The position numbers and the translations under genes are program-made. A stretch of DNA of 64,000 nt from Puccinia triticina (taxonomy: Eukaryota; Basidiomycota; Pucciniomycetes; Pucciniales; Pucciniaceae): contig NC_070574.1 of NCBI RefSeq assembly GCF_026914185.1, positions 310,001-374,000 on the forward strand, written 5' to 3'. Position 1 is the first letter of the stretch. Every line of letters begins with the position of its first letter. The notes beneath the pieces were generated by a model. The model did not search any database. It was not told the origin of the DNA and saw only the letters and a list, made by a program, of their open reading frames with translations. Below, one piece after another: positions 45,396 through 55,997 of this stretch.

Positions 45396-45773
45396 CTACA
45401 TCTTGATCTTGATGAATTTATTTGAGGGCAATATAATTGGCGCGATCCCAAATTTGTCGTGAAAAGTCTTCAAATATTCAAGCATGTTTTCCGCAAAATG
45501 TCCTGCCCGTACCCATGAGTTGTCTGCCGTAGTACCATGTCGCCAAGTTACCAAATACTTGTGTCTATTTTGTATCAATCTGCGATACCCAATGATGGAT
45601 TCTATATTGGACTCATCATAAAACCGTTCCGGATCACCCTCATGCAACTTGGGTGGTGGAGGTCCCTTCCTGCCCGGGAAAGATCGCGGATTAACATACG
45701 CTACTAATAACAAAGAATGGAAAACTGGGTGTGCGACGCAGTTCTTGAGGGAGTGATAAACGAAAGGCCTCAT
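45396..45773 (-). CDS. integrase tail with chromodomain (fragment)
   Basis: Contains PPKLHEGDPERFYDESNIES, then a chromodomain-like sequence IIGYRRLIQNRHKYLVTWRH followed by SWVRAGHF and LEYLKTFHDKF. Chromodomains target chromovirus integration to heterochromatin. The frame does not join cleanly to the integrase core upstream. Confidence 0.85.
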   Translation of the reverse strand: MRPFVYHSLKNCVAHPVFHSLLLVAYVNPRSFPGRKGPPPPKLHEGDPERFYDESNIESIIGYRRLIQNRHKYLVTWRHGTTADNSWVRAGHFAENMLEYLKTFHDKFGIAPIILPSNKFIKIKM

Positions 45774-45882
45774 TTCCTATTTGTTGCGTGATTTTAAACG
45801 GCCCTAATTTTTTGAAATCCAATTTTCCCGAAGGCCTCTTTGTGGCGATGTTGCGACGCAGCAGCCAAACCCAATCTCCTTC

Positions 45883-47025
45883 TCAAAAACTCGGTCCTTC
45901 ACGCGCCTGTTTATCAAAGTATTCCTTTTGGATCTCCTTTGCCCTGGTCATATATATTTTCAAGGAATGATGAATGTCAGCTAATATCTCAATTAGTTCA
46001 TCTGCCGCGGGTACCAGAGATCCTCCTGTGAGAGTATTCATCCTTGGGTGAAAGGAAAATTGTGCAAAAAATGGAGAATATCCTGTTGATGCTGCAACCA
46101 AGGTGTTGAAAACTAGTTTGGCCATGGGAAGCAAAGATTCCCAGTTGTCCTGTTGATCTGAAACAAAGTGACAAATGTAAGTTTCCATTGTTTGATTTGT
46201 TTGCTCTGTTTGACCATCTGTTCTTGGATGCCATGCAGTTGAAGGAGCCGGTCTGATGCGAAGTAGCCTCTGAAATTCTTTCCAAAATTTAGACACAAAG
46301 ATAGCTCCTCAATCTGAGACTATCTTATCCGGCAATCCATGATATCTAATAAAACGGTCCAAAAACACGTCAGCAAATTCTTCCGCCGTCCAAGTTTTGC
46401 AAGCCGGAATAAAATGAGCTGCTTTTGAAAAATGGTCTACTATAACCAATATTGAATCAAATTTTCTTGAAATTGGGAGTTTGAACACAAAGTCAATTCC
46501 AATTATACTCCACGGTCGTTCTGGGATTGATAAGGGAACCATCAATCCCGGCGGCCTTTGATTCAAATGCTTTGCTTTCTGACAGGATAAACACAACTTT
46601 GTGTATTTCAATACATCTGCTCTAATTCCCTGCCAGTTGAACGATTGCGTGATATTCTGAAGAGTTTTTAACAATCCTACATGTCCCGCCAAGATATCAT
46701 CATGAAACATCTGTAAAATCATAGGACAAATTGCAAGAGGAACAAAGATACAATCCTTTAGCCACCATAGACCTTGTTTGAATCGGAGAGGAGATTCTTC
46801 ATCTTCCTTATCTCTTTTCGGCGGTTCTTTGCGATATGCCTTCCTAAGAATATCTAACATCCTCCTTGATGGTTGACAAAACATGTGATCAGTGTGACAA
46901 CCAGAATCAATTAATTCATCCTCTATCTTATCCTTTGTATTAGTTAAGCCAGAATCCTCAATCGCCGAAATTTCCTGATTCTCCGATTCCGTCAACTTCA
47001 ATACATCCTGGTCTTTTTGAAACAT
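45883..47025 (-). pseudogene. gypsy integrase core
   Basis: Two adjacent frames. 47025-46309 has the zinc-binding H-H-C-C domain (HDDILAGHVG ... CLSCQKAK) and catalytic IDFVFKLP, and ends at VSD. 46296-45883 (the frame resumes after a stop at about 46306) has AWHPRTDGQTEQTNQ with the catalytic Glu. The DDE set can be followed. The break lies between the second Asp and GAIF, so a single nonsense change appears to separate the two parts. Confidence 0.9.
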
Positions 47026-47373
47026 AACCCTCTATGAGTCTTCCGATTCAACGTCCACAACAAAATCTAGGTGTCAAGTTGCTGGGTCTGCCGGATTGTT
47101 TCTACCTGAGACATGCTTGATAACAAAATGGAATGATGAAAGCTTTACTGCCCATCTTGCTTGTCAATTGGACAAATTTTGATTATCCATGAAATACTTA
47201 AGATTTGCACAATCTGACATTACTATGACGGGTTCATTTGTGTCGATCAACCAAGCTCTCCATTCTTCAAATGCCGACACAACCGCGTAAAGTTCCTGAT
47301 CATGTACCTAGCAAAGAGATTCTCAAGGCATTAGCTTTCTAGAAAGGAAAGAAACTGGATGGAGTTCCCCTTT
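47026..47373 (-). pseudogene. gypsy RNase H remnant
   Basis: In one frame the conserved pieces HPVSFLSRKL, HDQELYAVV, MSDCANLKYF and RNNPADPAT can be read, but with several stops between them. Decayed more than RT. Confidence 0.7.
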
Positions 47374-48615
47374 CTAATCTGGTTGACACAAAACCCCCGA
47401 TATGGCATATTTCAAACTGTCTACAAACAAAATGCGTGGTTTAGAGAAATCGAAGTGCATCAATAGAGGGGCCCTAGTGAAACATTTCTTTAAAAAGGAA
47501 AACAAATGGTGACACTCTTCCTTTTCTAAGTTTTTTGGAACATCCACTCCCTTTTTTGTTAACGCCGTGAGCGGTGCCGTCACTTCTGAAAATCTGTGAA
47601 TAAATTTCCGATAAAAGTTAGCAAATCCCAGAAATTTTTGTAAATGACAAACAGATGCCGGGTACGGCCATTGGACCACCGTATCCAACTTTGCCGGATC
47701 CATTTTAATCCCTTCTGGTGAAATATCAAAACCTAGAAAGGAAACCTTGTCAACATAAAATGAACATTTCTCCGGAGAAGCAAACAGAAAATTATCCTTG
47801 AGCCTAGACAACACCTGCTGAACGTGTTCTGTGTGTTCCGCCTTGGTTTTTGAAAATATTAAAATATCATCAATGTAAACAAAACAAGAAACATGTAAAA
47901 ATCCCCTGAATGAATCTTTGAAAGCATGCCGGAGCATTTGCCAACCCAAACGGCATGACTAAATACTCATACAATCCCATGAAGTCCTGAATGCTGTCTT
48001 CCATTTGTGTCCTTCTTTTACTCTTAACAAGTTAAACACCGCCTTGAGGTCAATTTTTGAAAAAAACTTGCATCCCTGTAATTGATTTAACAACTGCCCC
48101 AATATGGGAATTGGGTAGCTGTCTCTTACCGTTAAAGCATTCAAACCTCTGTAATCCACACAAGGACGTGGTTTCTTACCAGGCACTCTCACAAAAAAGA
48201 TTGGCGCCGCTGCGCTAGATGAAGACACTCGAATAAAACCTTTTTTCAAATTCTCATCAATATACTCTTTAAGCTGTGCTAACTCTACAACGGATAAATT
48301 GTATAACCCCCCAAATGGAGGAATAGCTCCTTCCCGTAAGTCAATGGAAATATCCATGTCCCAATGCGGAGGGAGGGTACAATTATCCTGGGGACGAAAA
48401 ACATGAGCAAACTGTTTGAATTCTGAAGGTAAATGGAAGGGATTTTCAGAGATGGAAGCAATACAAGAATAAGAGTCAACTTTACCTTCAAGTCCCTCCC
48501 CAAGATCCAAAGAATCAATGACAAAGACTTGAGTCGACCCCAATGTGAAGCAATAACCATGCTCCATGCTCCAGGTTTGACGATCCAACCAAGGCAAACC
48601 AAAGATTGCATCCAC
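47374..48615 (-). pseudogene. gypsy reverse transcriptase
   Basis: 48615-47959 carries PCVDYRGLNALTVRDSYPIP and KIDLKAVFNLLRV (first catalytic Asp). A frame change near 47950-47960 leads into 47949-47374 with VYIDDILIFS (catalytic YIDD), FLGFDISPEGI and FLGFANFYRKFI. Catalytic residues are present; the frameshift breaks the palm domain. Confidence 0.92.
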
Positions 48616-48699
48616 CGATCCCAGTTGAGTGATCCAAAAGAACTGTTGAGCTGTACCAGTTGATTGTTAATCAACAAGAGTGTGATTTTGCTGGCCCAA

Positions 48700-48900
48700 T
48701 CGTGAGTGAACGTCCCCCCTACTCCTGGTTGTCCATCAAATCCAACGCACTTGATGGCCGTCTTGCGCCTGTGGGAAGAAAGTCAATTTTCCCAAATGAA
48801 ACAATCACTGATGAAATTCGCCATGGATCCCGTGTCCACGAGAACTGACGCAATGACCAAATTCAATCCCGCCGTTCAAAATGATACCGGAATCAGAATC
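48700..48900 (-). pseudogene. gypsy aspartic protease
   Basis: Minus-strand frame with LVIASVLVDTGSMANFISD; the active DTGS is at 48836-48825. The second half is unclear and several stops occur between gag and this motif. Confidence 0.75.
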
Positions 48901-49206
48901 CTACCCGCCTTCGAACAATCCAATTGCACTTGCACCGTAGCCACCGGAATCACCTCATTGTTGCCTTGGCGTTTGTCATATCTAACTTGAGCCTCCGAAA
49001 CTGTCCCCGGCGCTGAAGCCTCCGCTGAATTGGTTCCCAGCGGATTGTCAATCACACTGTTCCAATCCCAGCTAGGATGTTGGGGAATTTGTGGGGCTGG
49101 AGGTGGTCCTTCAGGATACAAAGGTAACCGACAAACACTACTTTCCCCCGGAGGTCAAAGACCAAAAGATATCTCAGCCACTTGCTGCGGAACCGCATTT
49201 TGATAT

Positions 49207-49408
49207 TGTTAGAGTACATATATGCTTATATGATTATCCCAGTATGCTTCTACACTATAGTCAATCTTTGGTCATGTATTTAGTCTATCAGAGCCCTTGA
49301 TCCCTAGAGCTCTTACTCACTGAATATCAACCACATTGTTCTGTGTCTGCTCCACCTGTCACAAGACAGTCCGGTACTCTCAGTCCTGCAACCCTGTGCC
49401 CCTCAACA
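49207..49408. mobile_element. 202-bp solo LTR inserted in gypsy gag
   Basis: Begins TGTTAGAG and ends CTCAACA (TG...CA), flanked by the exact 5-bp duplication GATAT (49202-49206, 49409-49413). No internal region is present, so it is a solo LTR left by recombination between LTRs. Its start TGTTAGAG matches that of the LTR at 60893, suggesting related families. Confidence 0.88.
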
Positions 49409-49413
49409 GATAT

Positions 49414-50931
49414 TGCTTGACAAATTTCTTTTGAGCCGCTCCCGAAACCCCCATGTTAGGACAGTTGTAAGTGTTGATGTGATCAGGAGGACTCGTTCTC
49501 TGTAGACATCAAAAACACACTCTCTGCGCCATACAGACTGTACGGAATAGCGCTTCAAACTTTTGTTCCGGAGTTCGAGCAGCGCAATAAGTTGAAGTGG
49601 CGTCAATATCCATGGCATCAGGGGCTCAAACCAAAGTGTTGGGATGTTGATAGAAATGGGTGGGTGGATGGTGGACTGGAAAAGACAAAGACTGCCCGTG
49701 CTTTCCTTTTTTCTTCTGCTTTCTTCTTGCCAAATTCTCGATCTGCTGAGCTGCACTGAGAGCCATGCTCATTTTTGTTGCCAAATTAGGAGTTGTCAGC
49801 CAAGCATCTGACATCGCTTGATCCACAATATCATTGTTCAACCCTTCCACATATTTTTCAATCATTGCACCAGGAAAAAACAATCATCACTTGTCTGCAA
49901 GTGACATAGCAAAGTACAAAGGGGCCTTTTTACTTTCTCATGTCACTTGTAGGGAAGTGATCATTGTTTTTTCCTGGTGTTGCCTCTTCTGTGTTAACCA
50001 CCAAATGACACAATGATTGATAGTGCGCATTGTACTCAGCTACCGTTTGATTTCCTTGAACGCAAGCCTCCAGATTTCATTTCGCCGTTTCTCCCACAAA
50101 TTTGTCCCCAAAAGCCTTGACCAATCCCTTCCCAAAGGCCCGTACCGTCAGCAACATGGGATGTAGAAAGGGAAGCCAATTTAAATCCCCATATTGATTG
50201 AATAATTTCTGAGCTCTGGCGTTGGTGAGAATGAGCAAATTGTACCAATCTTCCGCAGGACTGGAATTTTGATTTACGTCCGAAGGTTTGAAGCCAAAAT
50301 GTTGAGAGATCCAAACAATCATCCATGCTTGAGATGAGAAGAAGGCTTCACAAGGATAAAGATAATCACAAATCTGTTGGAGAAAACGTGAAAACTGTTG
50401 TGGGTTGTTGGAGAACCACAATTTAGTAATCTTTGGTGGCTCCAGATAGACTAAATTTTGACCCTGGCCTCCTCCCATATCAACCAGATGTTCATGCGAT
50501 GGAAAAGGCACCGGTCGCCCTTGCTGGGTATTTCCGCCCGCCAACTGATAGGTCTCCCCCTGTCTCAACTGAGGCATTGGTGCTGCTGGATTGGGAACAA
50601 AAGCAAATCACGCGAAATTCGGAGTCCCCGCTGGTGGTGCCGCTGGAACCTCTTCAAATTTGACTGGAGGAGGAGGCGGATATTGTCGTATGTTGGTATC
50701 CTTCATGATTGCAATCAACTGCTCCAACCCTGACGCCATTTGTCCTACTTGCTTGTCCAACCCATCTAATTGTTGCTCCTGAGACATTGGTTGTTGGTGA
50801 TCTTTGCCTATTTGAGGGTTTGATGTGGACTGAGATTGATGATCCCCCAAAGTGTTTTGATCCATCTGATGTTGTGTAAAGGTAGAAGAGGAACAAGAAG
50901 CAACAGAGTTAATAATACTATTAACTTGCAA
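49414..50931 (-). pseudogene. gypsy Gag, interrupted
   Basis: 50931-50608 is the Gln/Ser-rich N-terminal part. 50577-50077 carries the capsid-like core (LWFSNNPQQFSRFLQQICDY, AWMIVWISQHFG, GKGLVKAFGDKF). A TGA at 50077 interrupts it, then reading continues as NLEACVQGNQTVAEYNAHYQ to the MITE at 49979. After the MITE, AMIEKYVEGLNNDIVDQAMS follows in the same frame, confirming the insertion. The end has a C..C..H..C knuckle-like pattern near 49460-49515, with an internal TGA. Confidence 0.85.
49868..49979. mobile_element. 112-bp CACCAGG MITE, copy 2, in gypsy gag
   Basis: Same ends and length as the copy at 41365, with TTG duplicated (49865-49867, 49980-49982). Loss of element plus one TTG restores the gag frame across the site (EEA then MIEKYV). 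Confidence 0.92.
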
Positions 50932-50960
50932 ATGAAGAAGCTTGGTATCTGAGGAAATTT

Positions 50961-51460
50961 GTTGAGCCTGTCGTCGAATTTGGGAATGTAGAAGTCAAGA
51001 TCAAGAGAAATATTGATTGTTTGGCCGATATCGCACCAATCGGGAATGAAGAGAGGCAACCCGCGTGGGAGATAAACTCGCGGAAGCTTGTGGGAGATGA
51101 GGGGGATTCTGTCGGCCAAAGTCTCTTGCCTGCAAGTTCTCAGTCAGATCCAAAATATTACTGCTTTGTCAAAGTGGGGATGGAACTGCTGGGAGGTGAT
51201 GTCTTTGCGGGGATGTGGTCGGTGAGAACCACTGTTGAGAGTCACCAGAAGAAGAAGAAGGGGAAGGAGACCCTGAACGGTCCGAATCCCCGTCAAGAAG
51301 TATCTGGAGAGTATGACGGAATGGTGAGGGATGACAATGAGTATGTGTTTGTAGAAATTGAACTGTGTCTACTTGAAACTATGACTTTGTCTGTGAGACT
51401 AAAAACTACGACTTTGTCTGTGAAACGAAAACTATGACTATAAACTGTATACTATATATT
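50961..51460. other. 5' region of the gypsy element, no gene
   Basis: It should hold the primer site and 5' LTR of the minus-strand gypsy. TGGTGCGATATCGG (complement near 51030-51043) is a possible primer-binding segment. The plus-strand frame 51021-51437 is antisense to this and lacks a domain. Confidence 0.35.
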
Positions 51461-51635
51461 GGAAGACTTCCCGTAGGATCTACGCCCCCCAGACAGACTA
51501 GAATATCACAGATCTGTCACTAACAGATCTACCAGGGCCTGGTAGATCAGGCTGCTGAACCACCAACGAGGCAGCCCCGCCAGCTGTCGGCGTCTCCTCC
51601 CCAACACACGTCAACAGCCAACCCGCCAAACTTAT

Positions 51636-51707
51636 CAAAGTCCCTCCGAGGGGGGCCCAAAGGGCCTTCGCGCGACCTCCTCGGAGAGACTTTGTTAAGT
51701 TCGCCAA
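51636..51707. repeat. hairpin MITE, AAGTCCCTCC family, in the Harbinger element
   Basis: AACTTATCAAAGTCCCTCCGA ... TCGGAGAGACTTTGTTAAGTT, GC core GGGCCC/GGGCC. Arms of about 20 bp with one or two mismatches. Confidence 0.75.
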
Positions 51708-51717
51708 CCCGCCTGCA

Positions 51718-52075
51718 ATGCCTCCTCAGCGTTCCCAGTCCCTTGATTCCAGCCAGCCCCCCAGACTTCCCCTCACCCAACCCAGTCGAGTAAACCGTCC
51801 CGAACGAGTGGCTGGTTCGCAAGGCTACAGCGTCCCCAACATGTGTGCTCTGGTCGACGCTGTAAGTTCTGCCAATTGGACAAAACGAGTGGAACCGTGT
51901 CCTTGAGACATACCACGAATATCCTCAAAGTGCTGGCCGTATGAATCGTACAGTCGAATCAATCAAAACCAAATTTCACAACCTTGCCTGCAAAAAAAAG
52001 GCAACCGGATCGCCGGCGCCCCCGGAATACGTTTGACGAGCTAAGGAGATTTTGCATGAAATAGAGGAGTGAAGT
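51718..52075 (+). pseudogene. Myb/SANT-like accessory protein of Harbinger
   Basis: Starts MPPQRSQSLDSSQPPRLP, then GYSVPNMCALVDAV; after a frame slip near 51862 it continues LPIGQNEWNRVLETYHEYPQ and ESIKTKFHNLACKKKATGSP to ...KEILHEIEE. This is the spaced-Trp, Myb-like trihelix form that assists PIF/Harbinger transposase binding. Disabled by the frameshift and by TGA codons. Confidence 0.7.
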
Positions 52076-52640
52076 GGGTTGATGATCACCCAGAACCCCC
52101 AACGTCTGGAGGCTCAACTTGAGGAGTAAGTTATGTTTCTTTCTTCATCTCAATGCAGGCAACATGCTAACATCTATTTTGGCCTTCAGTGATGGTGTAG
52201 GGGCCCCGGTGGATCCCTCAATTTCCGGCTCTATGCTCCAGTTCCTGGGTTGACAGAAACTCTCCCAGAAGCTCGCAGGAATCTGGCAAATCAAGATTTT
52301 GCCAGGCAAGAGAATTCCTCAGATGATGGGACAAGCAGTGATTTGCCATCAAACGTGACTCCTGGGCGCGCGGGATTGTCCAGTGCTAGTCCTGCACTAT
52401 GACATACATATTCAGTTGATTGAAAATCGCGAGCACCGAGCATCAATGATCAGGACAAACTGACAAAAAAAACGGGGAGGGGGGGGGGGAGTCATTAGGG
52501 AGAAAAAAAAAGGCTGCAGGCAGCCGAGGATCTTCAAGCGCCACTCCTGGCCGCCTGGAGCCACGACATTGGGCTCTCAAGGCTGGCAGCTAATCAGACA
52601 AAGGTTGGGCGTAGCCGCCGCCGCCGCGAAGTACTAAGCC
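52076..52640. other. interior of the Harbinger element between gene remnants
   Basis: No usable frame. Includes a G-rich run near 52483-52489 and a CGCCGCCGCCGC stretch near 52615-52627. Probably the scar of the transposase deletion. Confidence 0.4.
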
Positions 52641-53030
52641 TCAGCAGCCTGCTGCATCCAATGATTGACGACAGAGGCAAGGTTCTCCATGTTGCTTGAC
52701 GTCAGCGCGGGGTACTGTCTGCTCGGTCCATCGGTTTGCAAAATGAGTCAGGAGGTAACGAAAAGTCTTGATATTCATTCCAACAGTATTGATGAAAGCT
52801 CCATTGTTAGAAGCATTCAGCATTTGGAGCCATGGACTAGTTGATTGGGGGTTTGGGAAAGGGTCTGCTTGAGTTAGATATGTGCAAATCGTGCAATCGG
52901 GCTGCCTTCTTCCTTGAAAAACAGTTATAGCCATCGCCAGAAGGCCCTCATCATCTTCATCAGCTTGCTTGTTGGCCTCATTAAAATTGCGGAGAACGTC
53001 ACAAGCAGGAATAAAATCGTCTTGGTCCAT
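52641..53030 (-). pseudogene. Harbinger transposase, N-terminal fragment
   Basis: 129 codons, MDQDDFIPACDVLRNFNEAN to about NNGAFINTVGMNIKTFRYLL, HFANRW and PRADVKQHGEP...RQSLDAAGC. The FI.T.G.....F.YLL and R.LDAAG pattern is that of the region ahead of the first catalytic Asp in fungal DDE_Tnp_4 transposases. The catalytic part is missing. Confidence 0.7.
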
Positions 53031-53679
53031 GTATCCTAAGGTGCAAGATATCTTGAGAGGTTAAAATTAGCATTGCAAGAATCACAACAAAAAAACTTAC
53101 AATGATTTTTGAGGGGAGGGGTGAGCTCGGAGGCGTTGAGGTATCAGGAAGGGTTGTTGTCCAGCGTGCTGTCTACTGCTGTCTAGGTTTTAGGTCTGTT
53201 GGCTTTCTTTGTATCATGTGTGCTTACGGGCGGACAGATCTGTCAGGTGATCTGTTGGGTGACAGATCTGTGATATTCTAGTCTGTCTGGGGGGCGTAGA
53301 TCCTACGGGAAGTCTTCCATTTAGGGTCAGCCTAAATGCACTCCAAAAAAATCCCAAAAGCACTCAAAAAGTGAGTGTATGGAGTGTGCACTCCAATGAT
53401 TGTTGGAGTACAGACTAGAGTACTCCAAGTCAATTGGAGTGCAGAACCGGGGACTCAAGACTCTTTGGAGTGCAGCACAAAGAACTCCAGTGGCCAGGAA
53501 ATGTAATGAGTGCCCATGAGTCTCACTCCATCAGATTGGAGTGCATTCCCCTAGCACTCCATTCCTGATATTTCTCCTCCTCAAAAGGGGAGTGCAGTAC
53601 TGTGCACTCCAGCCAGAGCTGGAGTGCCTACAACTTCAACCGGGCTATGTACAAACACACCCCACTTGATCCTCCTGAT

Positions 53680-54990
53680 ATCCATGACCGGTACAGACCG
53701 GCATTGAGCGGATTAACATCTCCTCTCAATGACCGGTCTGTACCGGACCGCCAGTCATTGAGGGAAATCACACCTCTCAATGACCGGTCTGTGCCAGTCA
53801 TCAAGGGGAGTAACATCTCCTCTTGATGACCGGTCTGTGCTGGTCATCCAGGGGAGTAACATCTCCTCTTGATGACCGGTCTGTGCCGGTCACCGAGGGG
53901 ACTCACACCTCTCGATGACCGGCGCGGACCGGTCACACCTCCCAATGACCGGCACAGACCGTTCATCAAGGGGACTCACACCTTGATGATTGGTCACCAC
54001 CGGTCATCAAGGCTAATAACACCTCCTCTCAATGACCGGTCATCACCGGTCATGGAGAGGGCTCACACCTCTCGATGATCGGTCAGTCCGGTCATCGAGG
54101 GTAACAACACCTCTTGATGACCAGTCATCACCGGCCATTGAGGTGAGTCCCATCTCTCGATGACCGGTCAGACCGGTCATCAAGGGTAATAACACCTCTT
54201 GATGACCGGTGATGACCGGTCATCGAGGTGAGTCACATTCCTCAATGACCGGTCAGACCGGTCATCCAGGGGACTCACACCTTTCGATGACCGGTCAGAC
54301 CAGCCGGTCATTGAGAGTAGCACCTCCTCTCAATGACCGGTCATCACCGGTCATGAAGAGGGCTCACACCTCTCGATGACCGGCACAGACCGGTCATTGA
54401 GAGGACTCACACCATCTCACACCTCTTGATAACCGGTGATGACCGGTCATCGAGGTGAGTCACATCTCTTGATGACCGGTCTGTGCCGTTCATCGAGAGG
54501 AGTAACATCTCCTCTTGATGACCGGTCAGACCAACCGGTCATCGAGAGTAGCACATCCCCTCAATGACTGGTACACACCGGTCATCAAGAGGTGTTATTA
54601 CCCTCGATGACCAGTCTGACCGGTCATCAAGAAATGTGACTCACCTCGATGACCGGTGATGACCGGTCATTGAGAGGTGTGAGTCCCCTCGATGACCGGT
54701 CTGACCGGTCATCAAGGGGTGTGAGTCCTCTCGATGACCCGTGGTGACCGGTCATTGAGAGGTGTGAGTCCTCTCGATGACCGGTCTGTGCCGGTCATCG
54801 GGAGGTGTGACTGATGACCGGTCCGCGCCGGTCATTGAGAGGTGGGAGTCCCCTTGATGACCGGTAAAGACCGGTCATCAAGAGTAGCACCCCCCCTCGA
54901 TGACCGGTACACACCGGTCATCAAGAGGTGTGACTGATGACCGATCCGCGCTGGTCATCAAGAGGTATGAGTCCTCTGGATGACCGGTCG
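53680..54990. repeat. palindromic short tandem array, third site
   Basis: About 35 units of TGACCGGTCATCGAGAGG form with CACACCTC or GTGAGTCC spacers; the central dyad TGACCGG...CCGGTCA is often perfect. Same core as the arrays at 29070-29850 and 30510-31385. Confidence 0.9.
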
Positions 54991-55084
54991 TGTGCCCCTT
55001 GATGCGAGCTTAACTAGGCCTCCAGGCGGGAGCGGTAGCGAGCAGCGGAGCTGTCCACGCCAGTGGAGGCCTATACCTTAAGTC

Positions 55085-55555
55085 GGGATTCCCGCGTGAT
55101 GAGTTTTTCGATTTCGCGGGAAAACCCTCTTTTTTGACTTCCTCCTCCTGTACCCGCTTCTTTGATCATATCCACCTGATTTCCTTAGCAGGCAATGAAG
55201 GCCTGCTTCTTGTCTTTCTTTTGGTGTTATGTATCCTGTTGTACTGGTCCTCACTGATTTTATAAAGATTTTTGAAAACTGTCTGTTTTCAGCTCCCGAG
55301 GACTTGTTTTGGTGTGCGCGGGGTACTCAAACCGCTCGTTCGAGCAAAAAAAAGTTCAAAGTGTGATTTTATGAAAATCATTATAAAATCACAAGTTTAT
55401 GTACTTGTTCTGAGTTTGGGTTGGATGAACAGGAAGATGCTGCTCTTCCATAAAACCTGCTCAGAGATCCTCAAAGTTTTGAGGACATTGTGTAATTCGA
55501 GGCTGGAGTTTTCTCCCACCAAAAGGTGGGAAACTCATCACGCGGGTTTGCCGAC
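55085..55555. other. part of the inverted-repeat element, no gene
   Basis: AT-rich, frames without domains. Confidence 0.4.
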
Positions 55556-55656
55556 CTAAGGCGCAAGTCCCCCCTGCGGGGGGGTTCGCTTCGCGAACCA
55601 ACCAGCCAGCCAACTGGCTGGCGCACCCCGCAGCAGGGGACTTGTGTTAAGTTCGA
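55556..55656. repeat. hairpin MITE, AAGTCCC family, largest copy
   Basis: TAAGGCGCAAGTCCCCCCTGC ... GCAGGGGACTTGTGTTAAGTT with inner dyads GCTTCGCGAA and CAGCCAGCCAACTGGCTGG. About 100 bp. Confidence 0.75.
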
Positions 55657-55997
55657 CTCCATTTGGTATTTGCCAGCTGGAGTGCAAAGCCAAAATCCTC
55701 CACTGAAAAGGTGGAGTGCTTGGGCTTGCACTCCATTTTTTTTGGAGTGCATCTAGCTGCACTCCCCTATTTTGGTCAATCTTGGAGTACCCAGTTGTGT
55801 ACTCCAATAAACATGGAGTGCCCATCTGGGGACTCCATGTTTTGGGAGTACAAAATCAAGGCACTCCAACTTTTTTGGAGTGCTGGCCCCCCAAAGCCAA
55901 AAATTTGGAGTGCATGAAGTAAAAGTTTGGAGTGCATTTAGGCTGACCCTATATTTATACTCTACTACTGTCAAGTGATTTTTATGAGAGATTTATA

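Larger units (their letters stand above)
45396..50960 (-). mobile_element. Ty3/gypsy chromodomain retrotransposon, degenerate, minus strand
   Basis: In transcriptional order (right to left): Gag (50931-49430), protease (about 48900-48700), RT (48615-47374), RNase H remnant (47373-47030), integrase (47025-45883) and chromodomain (about 45650-45400). The order Gag-PR-RT-RH-INT-CHD defines a chromovirus. Stops and frameshifts occur in most domains. A MITE and a solo LTR sit inside gag. LTRs of this element could not be assigned. Confidence 0.92.
51461..53318. mobile_element. defective PIF/Harbinger transposon
   Basis: Perfect terminal inverted repeats of about 59 bp starting GGAAGACTTCCCGTAGGATC, flanked by ATT on both sides (51458-51460, 53319-53321). 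Inside, a Myb/SANT-like gene remnant on the plus strand and a transposase N-terminal fragment on the minus strand converge, the two-gene layout of PIF/Harbinger. Most of the transposase is gone. A small hairpin MITE (51636-51707) has inserted near the left end. Confidence 0.8.
53322..55951. mobile_element. 2.6-kb non-autonomous inverted-repeat element with nested palindromes
   Basis: 26-bp perfect ends beginning TAGGGTCAGCCTAAATGCAC (53322-53347 and 55926-55951). Just inside both ends are many copies of GCACTCCA/TGGAGTGC, spaced 20-60 bp (53340-53630, 55680-55930). The centre (about 53680-54990) is the GATGACCGGTCATCGAGAGG-type array. Two hairpin MITE-like units are embedded at about 55007-55084 and 55556-55656. 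No transposase and no clear target duplication; it starts exactly beside the Harbinger right flank. Confidence 0.8.

Noticed and set aside
51021..51437. 138-codon plus-strand frame
   Set aside because: Antisense to the 5' region of the minus-strand gypsy element; no domain.
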